Below, in pieces: positions 1 to 10,230 of a stretch of DNA of 35,710 nucleotides. Source of the DNA: Clostridiaceae bacterium AF10-41 (GTDB taxonomy: Bacteria; Bacillota; Clostridia; Clostridiales; Clostridiaceae); NCBI GenBank assembly GCA_027686065.1, contig JAQCTH010000040.1:1-35710 (forward strand), in the 5' to 3' direction. Under the pieces are notes generated by a model. That model was not told where the DNA came from, did not search any database, and saw only the letters and a list, made by a program, of their open reading frames with translations. The position numbers were made by a program, and so were the translations under genes. The number at the start of each line of letters is the position of its first letter. Within the stretch, counting starts at the first letter, position 1.

Positions 1-1
1 A

Positions 2-628
2 AATTTTGATTTAAATAAGATATTACAAACATTAAGTAGTTTTCTTAGTAGTAATATGATTATGCAAGGTGCCATAGTTACAGGGGGAGGAATTGTATCA
101 TATTTTATAGCAAATATAGTAGATTACTTTATATTAGTAGATAAAAATAAGATTTACGATTTATTAAAAAATTTATTTCCTAATGAAATAATAATTAATT
201 TCTCTGAAAAAATAAAAAATTTAAAAGAAGTATTCAAAGTTGAACTTAAATTAATAATATTAAGTGCATGTATAATAATTCTAGGCTTTAAGGTGCTTCA
301 AATACATAATAGTATTTTTTTAGGAAGCTTATGTGCTATTTTAGATATACTTCCTTTTGTTGGAACAACAATTGTTTTTATACCAATTATAATATACAAT
401 ATTGTAATGAAGAGATATTTATTAGTATTTGGATTGATTGCATTATATTTATTAGAGCGTTTAACCAGAGAAATACTTGAAGCTAAATTTTTAAGTAATA
501 AATTAGCCATTCATCCTCTAATAGTAATAATATCTATCTATGTAGGGGTAAAGATGTTTGGGTTCATTGGTATAATATCAGGACCAATTTATAGTATAAT
601 TGCAAAAGATATGATTTACGGTAATTAA
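2..628 (+). CDS. AI-2E family transporter-like membrane protein (partial, 5' end outside window)
   Basis: The reading frame is open from base 2 with no stop before 628, so the protein begins upstream of the window; the ATG at 56 is internal. The visible 208 residues are very hydrophobic, with about five membrane segments and a short polar loop between the second and third. The C-terminal pattern (a Gly/Pro-rich stretch around LDILPFVGTT, then an ILEAKFLSNKLAIHPL stretch, then a final GxxGIISGPIYSI helix) is typical of the AI-2E/PerM transporter family as I recall it. Members export or import small solutes or act as sodium/proton antiporters; the substrate here cannot be told. It ends 24 bases before dxr and probably shares a transcript with it. 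Family confident; function inferred only. Confidence 0.8.
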   Translation, partial: NFDLNKILQTLSSFLSSNMIMQGAIVTGGGIVSYFIANIVDYFILVDKNKIYDLLKNLFPNEIIINFSEKIKNLKEVFKVELKLIILSACIIILGFKVLQIHNSIFLGSLCAILDILPFVGTTIVFIPIIIYNIVMKRYLLVFGLIALYLLERLTREILEAKFLSNKLAIHPLIVIISIYVGVKMFGFIGIISGPIYSIIAKDMIYGN

Positions 629-652
629 ATACTGAGTACTTAGGAGGTAAAT

Positions 653-1813
653 ATGAGAAAAATTTCGATTTTAGGGGCTACAGGCTCTATAGGCACACAA
701 ACTTTAGAAGTGATAAGAAACTCAAATGAGGAAATAAAACTTATAGGAGTAAGTGCTAATTCTTCAGTTGAAAAGATTAAGGAGATAATAAATGAATTTA
801 GTCCTAAATACGTAGCTATGATGGATGAGGAAAGTTATAAATTAATTAAAAATTATTGTTTAGAAAATGAGTTAATGATAAAAGTTTTCTCAGGTATAGA
901 AGGGCTTGAGAAGATTGCATCCTTAGATGAAATAGATATGGTTGTAACTTCTGTTGTAGGAATGATTGGTTTAAGACCCACAATGAAAGCTATTGAAGCT
1001 AAAAAAGATATAGCTTTAGCAAATAAGGAAACTTTAGTAGTGGCTGGAGAACTTGTTATAAATAAAGCAAAAGAAATGGGAGTTGATATACTACCGGTAG
1101 ATTCAGAACATAGTGCTATATTTCAGGCTTTAAATGGGTATACTGAAAAAGATGTAAGCAAAATTATTTTAACAGCATCAGGAGGACCATTTAGAGGAAT
1201 GGATACTGAATATTTGAAGAAGGTTAGCGTTAAAGATGCACTTAAACATCCGAAATGGAATATGGGACAAAAGATATCTATAGATTCAGCAACACTTATG
1301 AACAAAGGGCTTGAAGTTATTGAAGCACATTTTTTATTTAATTGTCCATATGAAAATATAGAAGTTGTAGTTCACCCTCAAAGTATAATTCATTCTATGA
1401 TAGAATATAATGATGCAAGCGTAATTGCTCAATTAGGATCAACAGATATGAAGTTACCAATTCAATATGCAATTAATAAAAAGGAAAGAAAACATGCTAT
1501 AGCGGAAAGACTTAATTTCTATGAAGTTGGAACACTAACTTTTGAAAAGCCTGATTTAGAAACTTTTAGATGCTTAAATCTTGCTTATAAAGTTGGAAAA
1601 GAAGGTGGATTAGCACCGTGTATATTAAATGGTGCTAATGAAGAAGCTGTAGCTTTATTACTAGAAGAAAAAATAAAATTTTTACAAATTTCAGAAATAA
1701 TAGAAGAAGCTTTAGAATACTTTAAAGAAGAAAAATCAAAAAAAGTTACTTTAGAAAATGTAATTGAATTAGATAAAAAAGTAAGAGAGTATATAAGGTC
1801 AAAATGGAATTAG
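653..1813 (+). CDS. dxr: 1-deoxy-D-xylulose 5-phosphate reductoisomerase
   Basis: This cytosolic enzyme converts 1-deoxy-D-xylulose 5-phosphate to 2-C-methyl-D-erythritol 4-phosphate with NADPH, the committed step of the MEP isoprenoid pathway. The 386 residues are the normal length. The N-terminus carries the dinucleotide-binding motif GATGSIG (residues 8-14). The metal-binding DSEH motif starts at Asp150 (with Glu152), and a serine-rich ASGGP loop and the PQSIIHSM segment follow. An AGGAGG site lies 6-7 bases before the ATG. It is followed after 13 bases by rseP and then by ispG, a later enzyme of the same pathway, so these three genes are most likely one operon. All key residues are present. 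Confidence 0.97.
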   Translation: MRKISILGATGSIGTQTLEVIRNSNEEIKLIGVSANSSVEKIKEIINEFSPKYVAMMDEESYKLIKNYCLENELMIKVFSGIEGLEKIASLDEIDMVVTSVVGMIGLRPTMKAIEAKKDIALANKETLVVAGELVINKAKEMGVDILPVDSEHSAIFQALNGYTEKDVSKIILTASGGPFRGMDTEYLKKVSVKDALKHPKWNMGQKISIDSATLMNKGLEVIEAHFLFNCPYENIEVVVHPQSIIHSMIEYNDASVIAQLGSTDMKLPIQYAINKKERKHAIAERLNFYEVGTLTFEKPDLETFRCLNLAYKVGKEGGLAPCILNGANEEAVALLLEEKIKFLQISEIIEEALEYFKEEKSKKVTLENVIELDKKVREYIRSKWN

Positions 1814-1826
1814 GAGGAGAGCAAGA

Positions 1827-2846
1827 TTGTATATAATATACGCATTATTAGGGTTTAGTTTACTTATAATAGTTCATGAACTTGGTCATTTTACTATGGC
1901 AAAGTTAAATAAAATAAAGGTTGAAGAATTTGCTATTGGAATGGGACCAAAAATATTTTCAACTCAAGGAAAAGAAACAAAATATTCAATAGGTTTGTTT
2001 CCTATTGGAGGATATGTTAAAATGATGGGGGAAGAAGAAGAAGTTCAAGACGAAAGAAGTTTTTCTTCAAAGTCACCTCTTAGAAGAATAAGTGTAATTA
2101 TAGCAGGAGCAACGATGAACTTTTTATTTGCTATAATAATATTTACAGTATTTTTGAATAAATTTGGTTATAGTTTACCGACAGTAAAAAATTTATCTGA
2201 AAATATGCCTGCTATAGAAGCTGGATTACAAAAAGGTGATGAATTTTTAAAAGTTAATGGTAGTAAGGTTTTTTCAGCTGATGATTTGACAGTAGGTATA
2301 AATCTAGCTAAGGATAGGCCAATTAACTTTTTAGTAGAGAGAAATGGGGAGAAAAAAGAAATTACTGTTGTTCCTAAGTTAGTAAAGGAAAACGATAGAG
2401 AAAGATATATGATAGGCTTTGAATTTCAAAGAGTAGAAAAACCGGGAATTGTTCAAAGTTTTAAACAAAGTTTTAAGGAAACAGCATCTGTAGTAAATCA
2501 AACCTATAAAGGTTTAAAAATGATGATTACAGGAAATGTAAACTTTAAAACAGATGTAGGGGGACCGGTATCTATAATTAGAATGTCAAGTGAAGCCGCA
2601 AAAAATGGTATATGGAATCTTATGTATTTTGTAGCTTTCATAAGTATAAATTTAGCTGTATTTAATATGTTACCATTTCCAGCATTAGATGGTGGGTGGA
2701 CTGTAATATTATTAATAGAACTTATTACAAGAAGAAAAGTTCCAGACAAGGTAGTTGGGGTAATGAACTACGCTGGATTAATGCTACTTTTTGGACTTAT
2801 GATAGTAGTTACAATAAAGGATATATTATTCCCTATACAACTTTAG
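1827..2846 (+). CDS. rseP: RIP metalloprotease RseP (site-2 protease family)
   Basis: This is an intramembrane zinc metalloprotease that cuts transmembrane segments of anti-sigma factors or remnant signal peptides. The zinc motif HELGH is at residues 17-21 inside the first membrane helix. A PDZ domain occupies roughly residues 110-190, and the second metal-ligand motif LDG is near residues 287-289, followed by C-terminal membrane helices. The 339 residues are usual for Firmicute RseP/RasP. The start is a TTG with AGGAGG eight to thirteen bases upstream; the hydrophobic N-terminus begins at once and no better ATG exists. It sits between dxr and ispG, as in many clostridia. The substrate cannot be inferred from the window. 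Confidence 0.95.
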   Translation: MYIIYALLGFSLLIIVHELGHFTMAKLNKIKVEEFAIGMGPKIFSTQGKETKYSIGLFPIGGYVKMMGEEEEVQDERSFSSKSPLRRISVIIAGATMNFLFAIIIFTVFLNKFGYSLPTVKNLSENMPAIEAGLQKGDEFLKVNGSKVFSADDLTVGINLAKDRPINFLVERNGEKKEITVVPKLVKENDRERYMIGFEFQRVEKPGIVQSFKQSFKETASVVNQTYKGLKMMITGNVNFKTDVGGPVSIIRMSSEAAKNGIWNLMYFVAFISINLAVFNMLPFPALDGGWTVILLIELITRRKVPDKVVGVMNYAGLMLLFGLMIVVTIKDILFPIQL

Positions 2847-2859
2847 GAGAGGAAAGAAA

Positions 2860-3909
2860 ATGGAAAGAAAAAAAACAAGAAAAGTTAAAGTTGGAAGTTG
2901 TTATATAGGAGGTGATGCTCCTGTATCTATTCAATCAATGACTAACACAGATACACGAGATTCAGAAGCAACACTAAAACAAATAGATGATTTATATAAA
3001 GCAGGATGCGAGATAATAAGATGTGCAGTTCCTGATATGAAAGCTGCGGAAGCACTAAAAAAGATATGTGAAAATTCACCTATTCCTGTAGTTGCTGATA
3101 TACATTTTGATTATAAATTAGCTTTAGCTGCTATTGAAAATGGAGTATCCGCTTTAAGAATTAATCCAGGTAATATAGGAAATATAGAAAAAGTTAAAAT
3201 AGTTGCAGAAGCAGCAAAAGCTAAAAATTTACCAATTAGAATTGGCGTAAACTCAGGTTCCTTAGAAAAGGATATATTAGAAAGAGATGGAAAGCCAACT
3301 GCAAATGGATTGGTAGAGTCAGCTTTAAGACATGTTAAAATATTAGAAGAATTAAATTTTTATGATATAGTTATATCTATAAAATCATCAGATGTCGTAA
3401 TGATGATAGAAGCTTATAGATTAATGAGCGAAAGTTGTAATTATCCTCTTCATTTAGGAGTAACTGAATCAGGAACACCTTTTAGAGGAACTATAAAATC
3501 AAGTATAGGACTTGGCACACTTTTAGCTGAAGGTATAGGGGATACGGTTAGAGTATCTTTAACTAGTGATCCTATTGAAGAAATAAAAGTAGCTAAAGAA
3601 ATATTAAAAGCTTTAAAATTAAGAGAAAGTGGCTTACAATTTATATCTTGCCCTACTTGTGGTAGAACTCAAATAAACCTTATTAAAATAGCACAAGAAG
3701 TTGAGAAAAAGTTAGAAAGTATAAATAAAAATATTAAAGTTGCTGTAATGGGATGTGCTGTTAATGGACCAGGAGAAGCAAGAGAGGCAGATATTGGAAT
3801 TGCAGGTGGAAGAGGAGAAGGCTTAATCTTCAAAAAAGGTATAATTGTGAAAAAGGTTAAAGAAGAAGATTTAATTGAAGAATTAATGAAAGAAATAGAA
3901 AATATGTAA
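2860..3909 (+). CDS. ispG: 4-hydroxy-3-methylbut-2-enyl diphosphate synthase (IspG/GcpE)
   Basis: This 4Fe-4S enzyme reductively converts methylerythritol cyclodiphosphate to HMBPP, the penultimate MEP-pathway step. The N-terminal TIM-barrel half ([14 protein letters not shown]) is followed by the Fe-S domain, whose ligands Cys264 and Cys267 (CPTC) and Cys299 (GCAVNGPGE) are present. Glu306 is the conserved glutamate that completes the cluster. The 349 residues are typical of the bacterial short form. The ATG is preceded by GAGAGGAAAG and lies 13 bases after rseP, indicating cotranscription. No GC-rich terminator follows; instead there is an AT-rich palindromic element before polC. Confidence 0.97.
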   Translation: MERKKTRKVKVGSCYIGGDAPVSIQSMTNTDTRDSEATLKQIDDLYKAGCEIIRCAVPDMKAAEALKKICENSPIPVVADIHFDYKLALAAIENGVSALRINPGNIGNIEKVKIVAEAAKAKNLPIRIGVNSGSLEKDILERDGKPTANGLVESALRHVKILEELNFYDIVISIKSSDVVMMIEAYRLMSESCNYPLHLGVTESGTPFRGTIKSSIGLGTLLAEGIGDTVRVSLTSDPIEEIKVAKEILKALKLRESGLQFISCPTCGRTQINLIKIAQEVEKKLESINKNIKVAVMGCAVNGPGEAREADIGIAGGRGEGLIFKKGIIVKKVKEEDLIEELMKEIENM

Positions 3910-3912
3910 TTA

Positions 3913-4058
3913 AAATAATTGACAATGAGTAATGAAAAATTAAGTTTAAATAAATGCTTAGTTAACATTAACATTGTCAATTATTTCGTTGAATTTTAAT
4001 TGGTAAATATTAAATTATCTGTTATCAATTAAACATTATCCATTACTAATTATTGATT
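3913..4058. repeat. Intergenic palindromic element built of degenerate 7-nt units
   Basis: A perfect 15-bp inverted repeat joins 3913-3927 to 3972-3986 (arms AAATAATTGACAATG and its complement). The left arm continues as 7-nt units AATAATT-GACAATG-AGTAATG (3914-3934). The reverse complement of 4034-4054 reads AATAATT-AGTAATG-GATAATG, so related heptads face each other across the whole gap. I recall similar GACAATG-type heptad clusters in intergenic DNA of other clostridia. It may be a REP/MITE-like repeat or may act as an RNA hairpin between ispG and polC. Only the symmetry is directly observed. Confidence 0.5.
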
Positions 4059-4078
4059 GTATAGGAGGTGTTGTTTAT

Positions 4079-7000
4079 TTGAGTGAAAATGCTTTAAAAC
4101 TTATAAAAAAGGAAATTAATAAAAATGAATCCTTAGAAGATAAAGAAATAAATATAGTAAGATTTCAGTTTTTGAAAAAGAGTAATCTTCTTAAAGTAGT
4201 ACTAAGAGGAAAAGATGGATTAAATAATGAAGAAGAAGCTGATGTAAAGAAAGCTATAAAAAAAACCTTAGGAATAGAAATAGATATAGAAGTGTTATTT
4301 TATAGAGATATATCTACCCTAACAATAGAAGAAATACTTGAAAAACATTGGTTTGAAGTAATAGAAGGAATTATGCAAAGAATTCCTTTGTCAAAAGTTA
4401 TTTTAACTAAAGGTTTAAAGACTATAAAAGGAAATGCAATAACTATAAGAAGTGGATATGAAAAAATAAATGAACATTTAAATATTAAAGAAGTTCCTAA
4501 ACAGATTGCTCTCAACATTGAAAATATCTTTGGTGTCAAAAGCAAGGTAATTTTAGAGTATGATAGCAGCTTAGAGGTAGAAGGCGATTATAATGAAAAA
4601 ATTAAAAAAGAAAAAGAAGTTTTAAAAGAAATATTCAGCGGAAGAAATATTTCAGCACAATCTACCAATAAAGAAAGTGAAGAAAAACAAAATACCAAAC
4701 CTAAGAAAACTTATGAAAAAAGAGAATTTAAAAGAGAACCTAAAAGCGAAAATAGCATTTTAGGGAGAAGTATAAGTCAAGAAGCTATTTCAATAAAGGA
4801 AATTGATGAAACTTCTGGAGTTGTTGCTGTTATAGGTGAAGTTTTTAAGACAGATATAGTTGAAACGAAAACAGGAAAAATAATTCTTACCTTCTTTATT
4901 ACAGATTACACAAGTTCAATAACTGTAAAATGCTTTCTAAAGCCACAAGAAACTGAAGAGGTATTAGATAATGTTAAGAAAGGTCTTTATTGTAAAGTAA
5001 GAGGGGAAGCTATTTATGATACCTATTCAAGAGAAGTAGTAATAATGGGAAGAGATATTTTAAAAATGGGTAAAATAGAAAGAATGGATGGATCGGAAGA
5101 AAAGAGGATTGAACTCCACTGTCATACTGCTATGAGCGCTATGGATGGAATTACATCAGTTACAAAATTAATAGAAAGAGCTGCTAAGTGGGGACATAAA
5201 GCTATTGCAATAACAGATCATGGTGTTGTTCAAGCTTTTCCAGATGCTCAAATTGCTGCTAAGAAAAATAAAATTAAAGTATTATATGGCGTGGAAGGAT
5301 ATTTGGTTAATGATGGAATACCTATAGCATTAAATGATAAGGGGCAAAGTTTTGATGATACATATGTAGTATTTGATATAGAAACTACAGGGTTTTCATC
5401 TAAAAATGATAAAATAATTGAAATAGGTGCTGTGAAAATTAAAGGAAAAGAAGTAATAGATACCTTTAGTGAATTTATATACCCTAAATGTAGAATTCCT
5501 TATAATATAACAGAACTTACAGGAATAACAGATGAAATGGTAAAAGATGCAGATCCTATAGAAATTGTTTTGCCTAAATTTATAGAATTTATAAAGGATT
5601 CGGCTGTTGTAGCCCATAATGCTGCTTTTGATACAGGATTTATAAAAAAGAACTGCAATGATTTAGGACTTGAATTTAATTCTACTATAGTTGATACAGT
5701 TCCACTTGCAAGGTTTTTATATCCAGAATTAAAAAGAGTTAAATTAAATTTAGTAGCAAAACATTTAGGAGTCTCACTACAAAATCACCATAGAGCAGTA
5801 GATGATGCAAAGGCGACAGCAGAAATTTTCTTGATATCAATAAAGAAAATGATAGAAGAGTTAAATATTAATAAACTTAATGACTTGAATAAAGAGTTTT
5901 TGAAGAAAATGGATATTAAGAAAGAAAAAACATATCATGTAATAATATTTGCTAAAACTCAAGAAGGAATGAAAAATCTTTATAAACTTGTGTCAGAAGC
6001 ACATATAGATAATTTTCATAAAAGTCCAAGAATTCGAAAAAGTAAGCTTATGGAGATGAGAGAAGGACTTATAATAGGTTCTGCTTGTGAGGCTGGTGAG
6101 GTATATAGAGCAGTTTTAGATGGTAAGTCAGATGAAGAATTAAAAGATATAATGAGATTTTATGACTACTTAGAAATTCAGCCTATAGGAAATAATGCAT
6201 ATCTGATTGCAAAAGGAAATGTAAAAGATGAAAATGAATTAAGAATGCTAAATGCTAAAATATATAATTTGGGAAAAGCGTTAAATAAGCCTGTTGTTGC
6301 AACTGGAGATGTTCATTTTTTAGAACCACAAGATGAAGTTTTTAGAAGAATAATAATGGCAGGACAAGGATTTTCGGATTCAGATAACCAACCACCTTTA
6401 TATTTGAAAACAACTGAAGAAATGCTAAAAGAATTCTCATATTTAGGGGAAAAAGAAGCAAAAGAAGTTGTTATAACCAATCCAGGAGAAATTGCTGATT
6501 CAATAGATGTGTTAAAGCCGATACCAGACGAAACATATCCACCTAAAATTGAAGGTGCAGATGAAGAAATAAGGGAAATGACAATGAAAAAAGTACATTC
6601 AATATATGGAGATCCCTTACCAGAAATAGTCCAAAAAAGATTAGACAAGGAATTGAACTCTATTATAAGTAATGGATATGCAGTACTTTATTTAATAGCT
6701 CAAAAACTAGTAGCAAAATCTTTATCAGATGGATATTTGGTTGGTTCAAGAGGATCGGTAGGATCATCGTTTGTTGCTACAATGTCAAATATAACAGAGG
6801 TTAATGGATTACCACCACATTATGTTTGTCCTAATTGTAAAAATTCTGAATTTTTCTTAGATGGTTCTGTTAGTTCAGGAGCTGATTTGGAAGATAAGGA
6901 TTGTCCAAAATGTGGAGTTAAATATATAAAGGATGGTCATGATATACCTTTTGAAACCTTTTTAGGCTTTGAAGGAGATAAAGAGCCAGATATAGATCTT

Positions 7001-8407
7001 AATTTCTCAGGTGATAACCAAGGAGAAATTCATAAATATACAGAAGTTCTATTTGGGAAAGGATATGTCTTTAAAGCAGGAACAATAGGAACAGTTGCTG
7101 AAAAAACAGCTTATGGATATGTAAGAAAATATCTTGAAGAAAGAGGAATAAGGACTTCAACAGCAGAGATTGAACGATTGACTATTGGTTGCACAGGAAT
7201 AAAAAGAACAACAGGACAGCATCCAGGTGGTATTATGGTTGTTCCAAGTGATAATGAAATTTATAATTTTACACCAATACAACGTCCAGCCGATGATGCT
7301 ACTTCAGATGTTACAACTACTCATTTTGATTATCATTCTATATCAGGTAGATTACTTAAGCTTGATATACTTGGGCACGACGATCCTACCATGATTAGGA
7401 TGCTTCAAGATTTAACAGGAGTTGATCCCAAAACCATACCATTAAATGATAAAAAAGTTATTTCATTATTTACTTGTCCAGATGCATTAGGAGTAACTAA
7501 GGAAGAATTAGGCTGTGAAGTTGGTAGTTATGGACTTCCGGAATTTGGAACAAAATTTGTTAGAGGGATGCTTGTTGATACTCAACCTAAGAGTTTTGCC
7601 GATTTAGTTAGAATATCTGGACTTTCACATGGAACAGATGTATGGCTTAATAATGCACAATACTTTATTAAAGAAGGATATACAACTCTTAAAGATTGTA
7701 TATCTACAAGAGACGATATAATGGTTTATTTAATGTATGCAGGAGTTCCGCCTAAAATGGCCTTTACTATAATGGAAAGTGTAAGAAAAGGTAAAGGGCT
7801 AACGGAAGAGTTTGAGAAAACAATGAAAGAAAATAATGTTCCTGATTGGTATATAGAGTCATGTAAAAGAATCAAGTATATGTTTCCTAAAGGGCATGCA
7901 GTTGCTTATGTTATGATGGCTGTAAGAATAGCATATTTTAAAGTATATTATCCAGAAGCTTATTATGCTACATATTTTACTGTAAGGGCGGATGATTTTG
8001 ATGCAGAGCTTATTTGTAAAGGTCCAGGAGCTATAAAAGCAAAATTAGATGAACTATATGAACTCGGAAATAAGATTACTGCAAAAGATAAAGGATTAAT
8101 TACTGTACTTGAGCTTTCTTATGAACTTTATGCAAGGGGGCTAAATTTTTTGAAAGTAGATTTGTATATATCAGAAGCAACAAAATTTACAATAGAAAAT
8201 GATGGAATAAGACCTCCTATTAGTGCGCTTCAGGGAGTTGGAGAAAATGCTGCGAAAAGTATAGTTGAAGCTAGAAAACAAGGTGAATTTATATCAAAAG
8301 AAGATTTAAGAATAAGGTCAAAGGTTTCAAAGACAGTAATAGAAACTTTAAGTAATCATGGATGTCTTGAAGGTATGTCAGAAACAAATCAATTATCATT
8401 ATTTTAA
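4079..8407 (+). CDS. polC: DNA polymerase III subunit alpha, PolC type (Gram-positive replicase)
   Basis: PolC is the main replicative polymerase of low-GC Gram-positives and carries its own 3'-5' exonuclease. In order: a variable N-terminal region; an OB-fold domain around residues 230-335; a PHP domain opening with the [11 protein letters not shown] motif near residue 347; an exonuclease domain inserted into the PHP domain, starting near residue 428 (FDIETTGF, ending [11 protein letters not shown]); the rest of PHP; and the polymerase core with catalytic DIDLNF near residue 970. A four-cysteine zinc site (CPNC and CPKC) precedes the catalytic motif. The 1442 residues match the family. The start is TTG, eight bases after AGGAGGTG (4063-4070); no ATG competes. 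All catalytic motifs look intact. Confidence 0.97.
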   Translation: MSENALKLIKKEINKNESLEDKEINIVRFQFLKKSNLLKVVLRGKDGLNNEEEADVKKAIKKTLGIEIDIEVLFYRDISTLTIEEILEKHWFEVIEGIMQRIPLSKVILTKGLKTIKGNAITIRSGYEKINEHLNIKEVPKQIALNIENIFGVKSKVILEYDSSLEVEGDYNEKIKKEKEVLKEIFSGRNISAQSTNKESEEKQNTKPKKTYEKREFKREPKSENSILGRSISQEAISIKEIDETSGVVAVIGEVFKTDIVETKTGKIILTFFITDYTSSITVKCFLKPQETEEVLDNVKKGLYCKVRGEAIYDTYSREVVIMGRDILKMGKIERMDGSEEKRIELHCHTAMSAMDGITSVTKLIERAAKWGHKAIAITDHGVVQAFPDAQIAAKKNKIKVLYGVEGYLVNDGIPIALNDKGQSFDDTYVVFDIETTGFSSKNDKIIEIGAVKIKGKEVIDTFSEFIYPKCRIPYNITELTGITDEMVKDADPIEIVLPKFIEFIKDSAVVAHNAAFDTGFIKKNCNDLGLEFNSTIVDTVPLARFLYPELKRVKLNLVAKHLGVSLQNHHRAVDDAKATAEIFLISIKKMIEELNINKLNDLNKEFLKKMDIKKEKTYHVIIFAKTQEGMKNLYKLVSEAHIDNFHKSPRIRKSKLMEMREGLIIGSACEAGEVYRAVLDGKSDEELKDIMRFYDYLEIQPIGNNAYLIAKGNVKDENELRMLNAKIYNLGKALNKPVVATGDVHFLEPQDEVFRRIIMAGQGFSDSDNQPPLYLKTTEEMLKEFSYLGEKEAKEVVITNPGEIADSIDVLKPIPDETYPPKIEGADEEIREMTMKKVHSIYGDPLPEIVQKRLDKELNSIISNGYAVLYLIAQKLVAKSLSDGYLVGSRGSVGSSFVATMSNITEVNGLPPHYVCPNCKNSEFFLDGSVSSGADLEDKDCPKCGVKYIKDGHDIPFETFLGFEGDKEPDIDLNFSGDNQGEIHKYTEVLFGKGYVFKAGTIGTVAEKTAYGYVRKYLEERGIRTSTAEIERLTIGCTGIKRTTGQHPGGIMVVPSDNEIYNFTPIQRPADDATSDVTTTHFDYHSISGRLLKLDILGHDDPTMIRMLQDLTGVDPKTIPLNDKKVISLFTCPDALGVTKEELGCEVGSYGLPEFGTKFVRGMLVDTQPKSFADLVRISGLSHGTDVWLNNAQYFIKEGYTTLKDCISTRDDIMVYLMYAGVPPKMAFTIMESVRKGKGLTEEFEKTMKENNVPDWYIESCKRIKYMFPKGHAVAYVMMAVRIAYFKVYYPEAYYATYFTVRADDFDAELICKGPGAIKAKLDELYELGNKITAKDKGLITVLELSYELYARGLNFLKVDLYISEATKFTIENDGIRPPISALQGVGENAAKSIVEARKQGEFISKEDLRIRSKVSKTVIETLSNHGCLEGMSETNQLSLF

Positions 8408-8431
8408 AATAAGTATAAAAATAATATATAT

Positions 8432-8477
8432 GGGGCAAGTAATAAATATAAGAAAAGTAATAATTTATTGCTACCCC
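8432..8477 (+). terminator. Weak stem-loop after polC
   Basis: GGGG (8432-8435) and AATAAAT (8441-8447) can pair with ATTTATT (8463-8469) and CCCC (8474-8477), with an internal loop between the two helices. No clear T run follows, so termination activity is doubtful; it may only protect the polC mRNA end. The pairing is seen; the function is inferred. Confidence 0.35.
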
Positions 8478-8506
8478 TTGTATTATTTAGGAAATTATGA
8501 TAGGAT
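8478..8506 (+). promoter_or_regulatory. Candidate sigma-A promoter of the rimP-nusA-infB operon
   Basis: TTGTAT (8478-8483), a 17-bp spacer and TAGGAT (8501-8506) with an extended TGA directly before the -10. The match is partial, but the position fits: transcription from about 8513 would give a leader of roughly 155 bases containing the two hairpins described next. Confidence 0.4.
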
Positions 8507-8544
8507 AATTAAAGAAGTAATTTACTAATAGCTAGAAAATGTGA

Positions 8545-8570
8545 GTGGGAGTGATAAATGCCCGCTTTTT
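8545..8570 (+). terminator. First leader hairpin with T tract upstream of rimP (candidate attenuator)
   Basis: GTGGG (8545-8549) pairs with CCCGC (8561-8565, one G-U pair) around an 11-base loop, followed by five T residues. It lies about 100 bases before rimP. A GC-rich hairpin with a short T tract at this place in the leader of a nusA operon suggests NusA-responsive attenuation; it may equally be a late polC terminator. Confidence 0.5.
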
Positions 8571-8580
8571 CTATTTAATT

Positions 8581-8604
8581 GCAACTAAAATAGTTGCTTT
8601 TTTT
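8581..8604 (+). terminator. Second leader hairpin, canonical intrinsic terminator upstream of rimP
   Basis: A perfect 7-bp stem GCAACTA/TAGTTGC (8581-8587 with 8591-8597), a 3-base loop and seven T residues (8598-8604). This is a recognisable intrinsic terminator 64 bases before the rimP start. Because no promoter-like sequence stands between it and rimP, some readthrough must feed the operon, or this hairpin is the regulated switch. Confidence 0.7.
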
Positions 8605-8668
8605 ATAGGGAGTTAAGAGTTTAGTAAATCTTTAAAATTAAAACTGAATATAGCAAAGGAGGGGTAAT

Positions 8669-9127
8669 ATGAAAGTTGATGCATTATTGGAAACTATTGA
8701 TCAATTAGTAAGACCTATAGCAGAAGAATTAAAGTATGAGATTTATCACATTGAATATGTAAAAGAAAATGGAGAATATTATTTAAGAATATATATAGAT
8801 AAAGATGGTGGTATAACTTTATCTGACTGTGAAGCTTTATCAAGAAGAGTAAGCGATGTCATGGATGAAAAAGATCCAATAAAAGAAGCATATTTTCTAG
8901 AAGTATCATCACCAGGATTAAATAGAGGATTATTTACAGATGATCATTTTAAAAAACAAATAGAAAAAGAAATAATGGTTAGATTTACGAAATCATTAGA
9001 TGGAAGAAAAAATGTAAAGGGCATATTAAAAGAAGTAAATGATGATTCAATTGTAGTTGAAGCTGACAAATTAGTTACAATTCCAAAGGATAAAATAAAA
9101 TCAGCCAATTTAGAAGGGGAAATATAA
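8669..9127 (+). CDS. rimP: Ribosome maturation factor RimP
   Basis: RimP binds the nascent 30S subunit and helps its maturation. The 152-residue protein has the usual two domains: an N-terminal alpha/beta domain ([20 protein letters not shown], ending in the conserved [12 protein letters not shown] segment near residues 85-97) and a C-terminal Sm-like barrel. The ATG follows AAAGGAGGGG at good spacing. It is the first gene of the conserved rimP-nusA-rnpM-ylxQ-infB cluster; nusA follows after 16 bases. Expression is probably controlled by the two leader hairpins upstream. Confidence 0.95.
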   Translation: MKVDALLETIDQLVRPIAEELKYEIYHIEYVKENGEYYLRIYIDKDGGITLSDCEALSRRVSDVMDEKDPIKEAYFLEVSSPGLNRGLFTDDHFKKQIEKEIMVRFTKSLDGRKNVKGILKEVNDDSIVVEADKLVTIPKDKIKSANLEGEI

Positions 9128-9143
9128 TAAGGAGGATATTAAA

Positions 9144-10217
9144 ATGAACCAAGAGTTTATAAGTGCTCTTAAAGAAATTGTTAAAGATAAGGGGATTAGC
9201 GAAGATTTAATTTTTACTACTATAGAGGATGCTTTAGTTGCAGCATATAAAAAAAATTACGCTAGTCCGACAACTTCAGCACAAAATGTTAAAGTAAGTA
9301 TAAATAGAGAAACAGGAGAAATTCATGTATATGCTCAAAAGGTTGTAGTTGAAGACGTATATGATGATGTAACTGAAATAAGTTTAGAAGATGCTAAGGA
9401 CGTAAGCGTAAGATATGATCTTGATGATATAGTTGATTTAGAAGTTACTCCAAAGAATTTTGGAAGAGTAGCAGCTCAACTTGCTAAAGGTGTAGTAACT
9501 CAAAGAATAAGAGAAGCAGAAAGAAACATAGTATATTCAGAATATAAGGAATTAGAATATGATATAATTACCGGAACTGTGCTAAGAAAAGACAAAGGTA
9601 ATGTATTTGTAAATCTTGGGAGAGTAGAAACTTCTATTGGACCAAACGAACAAATTCCAGGTGAAGAATATAAATTTAACGAAAGAGTAAAGCTATATGT
9701 TGTAGAAGTTAAAAATGGCTCAAAAGGAGCTCAAATATTAGTTTCAAGAACTCATCCTGGATTGGTGAAAAGACTTTTTGAATTAGAAGTACCTGAAATA
9801 TACGAAGGTGTTGTAGAAATAAAGAGTATATCAAGAGAAGCTGGATCAAGAAGTAAAATAGCAGTTTATTCAAATGATGAAAATGTAGATCCAATGGGTT
9901 CATGTGTTGGTCCAAAAGGAGTTAGAGTTCAAAATATAGTAAATGAGCTTAAAGGCGAAAAAATAGATATAATAAAATGGAGCAAAAATCCAGAAGAATT
10001 TATAGCAGCTTCATTAAGTCCCGCCAAAGTACTAGAAGTTGTAGCTTTTGAAGATTCAAAATCTGCGAAAGTTGTGGTAGATGATAATCAATTATCATTA
10101 GCTATAGGAAAAGAAGGGCAAAATGTTAGGCTTGCAGCAAAATTAACTAACTGGAAAATAGATATTAAAAGTAAATCTCAAGCAGAAGCATTAAAAGCAG
10201 AAGAAAATTTAGAGTAA
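9144..10217 (+). CDS. nusA: Transcription termination/antitermination factor NusA
   Basis: NusA binds RNA polymerase and nascent RNA and modulates pausing and intrinsic termination. The 357 residues show an N-terminal polymerase-binding domain (residues 1-125), an S1 domain (about 135-200), and two KH domains (about 205-345) with the DPMGSCVGPKGVRVQ and LSLAIGKEGQNVRLAA loops. The C-terminal acidic repeats of proteobacterial NusA are absent, which is normal for Firmicutes. AAGGAGG precedes the ATG. In B. subtilis NusA is reported to autoregulate its operon through leader termination; the hairpins at 8545-8604 make the same plausible here. Confidence 0.97.
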   Translation: MNQEFISALKEIVKDKGISEDLIFTTIEDALVAAYKKNYASPTTSAQNVKVSINRETGEIHVYAQKVVVEDVYDDVTEISLEDAKDVSVRYDLDDIVDLEVTPKNFGRVAAQLAKGVVTQRIREAERNIVYSEYKELEYDIITGTVLRKDKGNVFVNLGRVETSIGPNEQIPGEEYKFNERVKLYVVEVKNGSKGAQILVSRTHPGLVKRLFELEVPEIYEGVVEIKSISREAGSRSKIAVYSNDENVDPMGSCVGPKGVRVQNIVNELKGEKIDIIKWSKNPEEFIAASLSPAKVLEVVAFEDSKSAKVVVDDNQLSLAIGKEGQNVRLAAKLTNWKIDIKSKSQAEALKAEENLE

Positions 10218-10230
10218 GGGGAGGATTTTT

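Noticed and set aside
2696..2908. 70-residue plus-strand open frame bridging rseP and ispG
   Set aside because: It overlaps two well-supported genes in another frame and has no ribosome binding site of its own.
3669..3980. 103-residue minus-strand open frame over the ispG end
   Set aside because: It lies mostly antisense to a conserved gene, has no convincing ribosome binding site, and its product is a low-complexity hydrophobic shadow of AT-rich codons.
3913..4058. Possible CRISPR-like repeats between ispG and polC
   Set aside because: The units are 7 bases long, degenerate and palindromic, without regular spacers or nearby cas genes.
6313..6648. 111-residue minus-strand open frame inside polC
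   Set aside because: It is antisense to intact polC coding sequence, with no start signal or recognisable domain.
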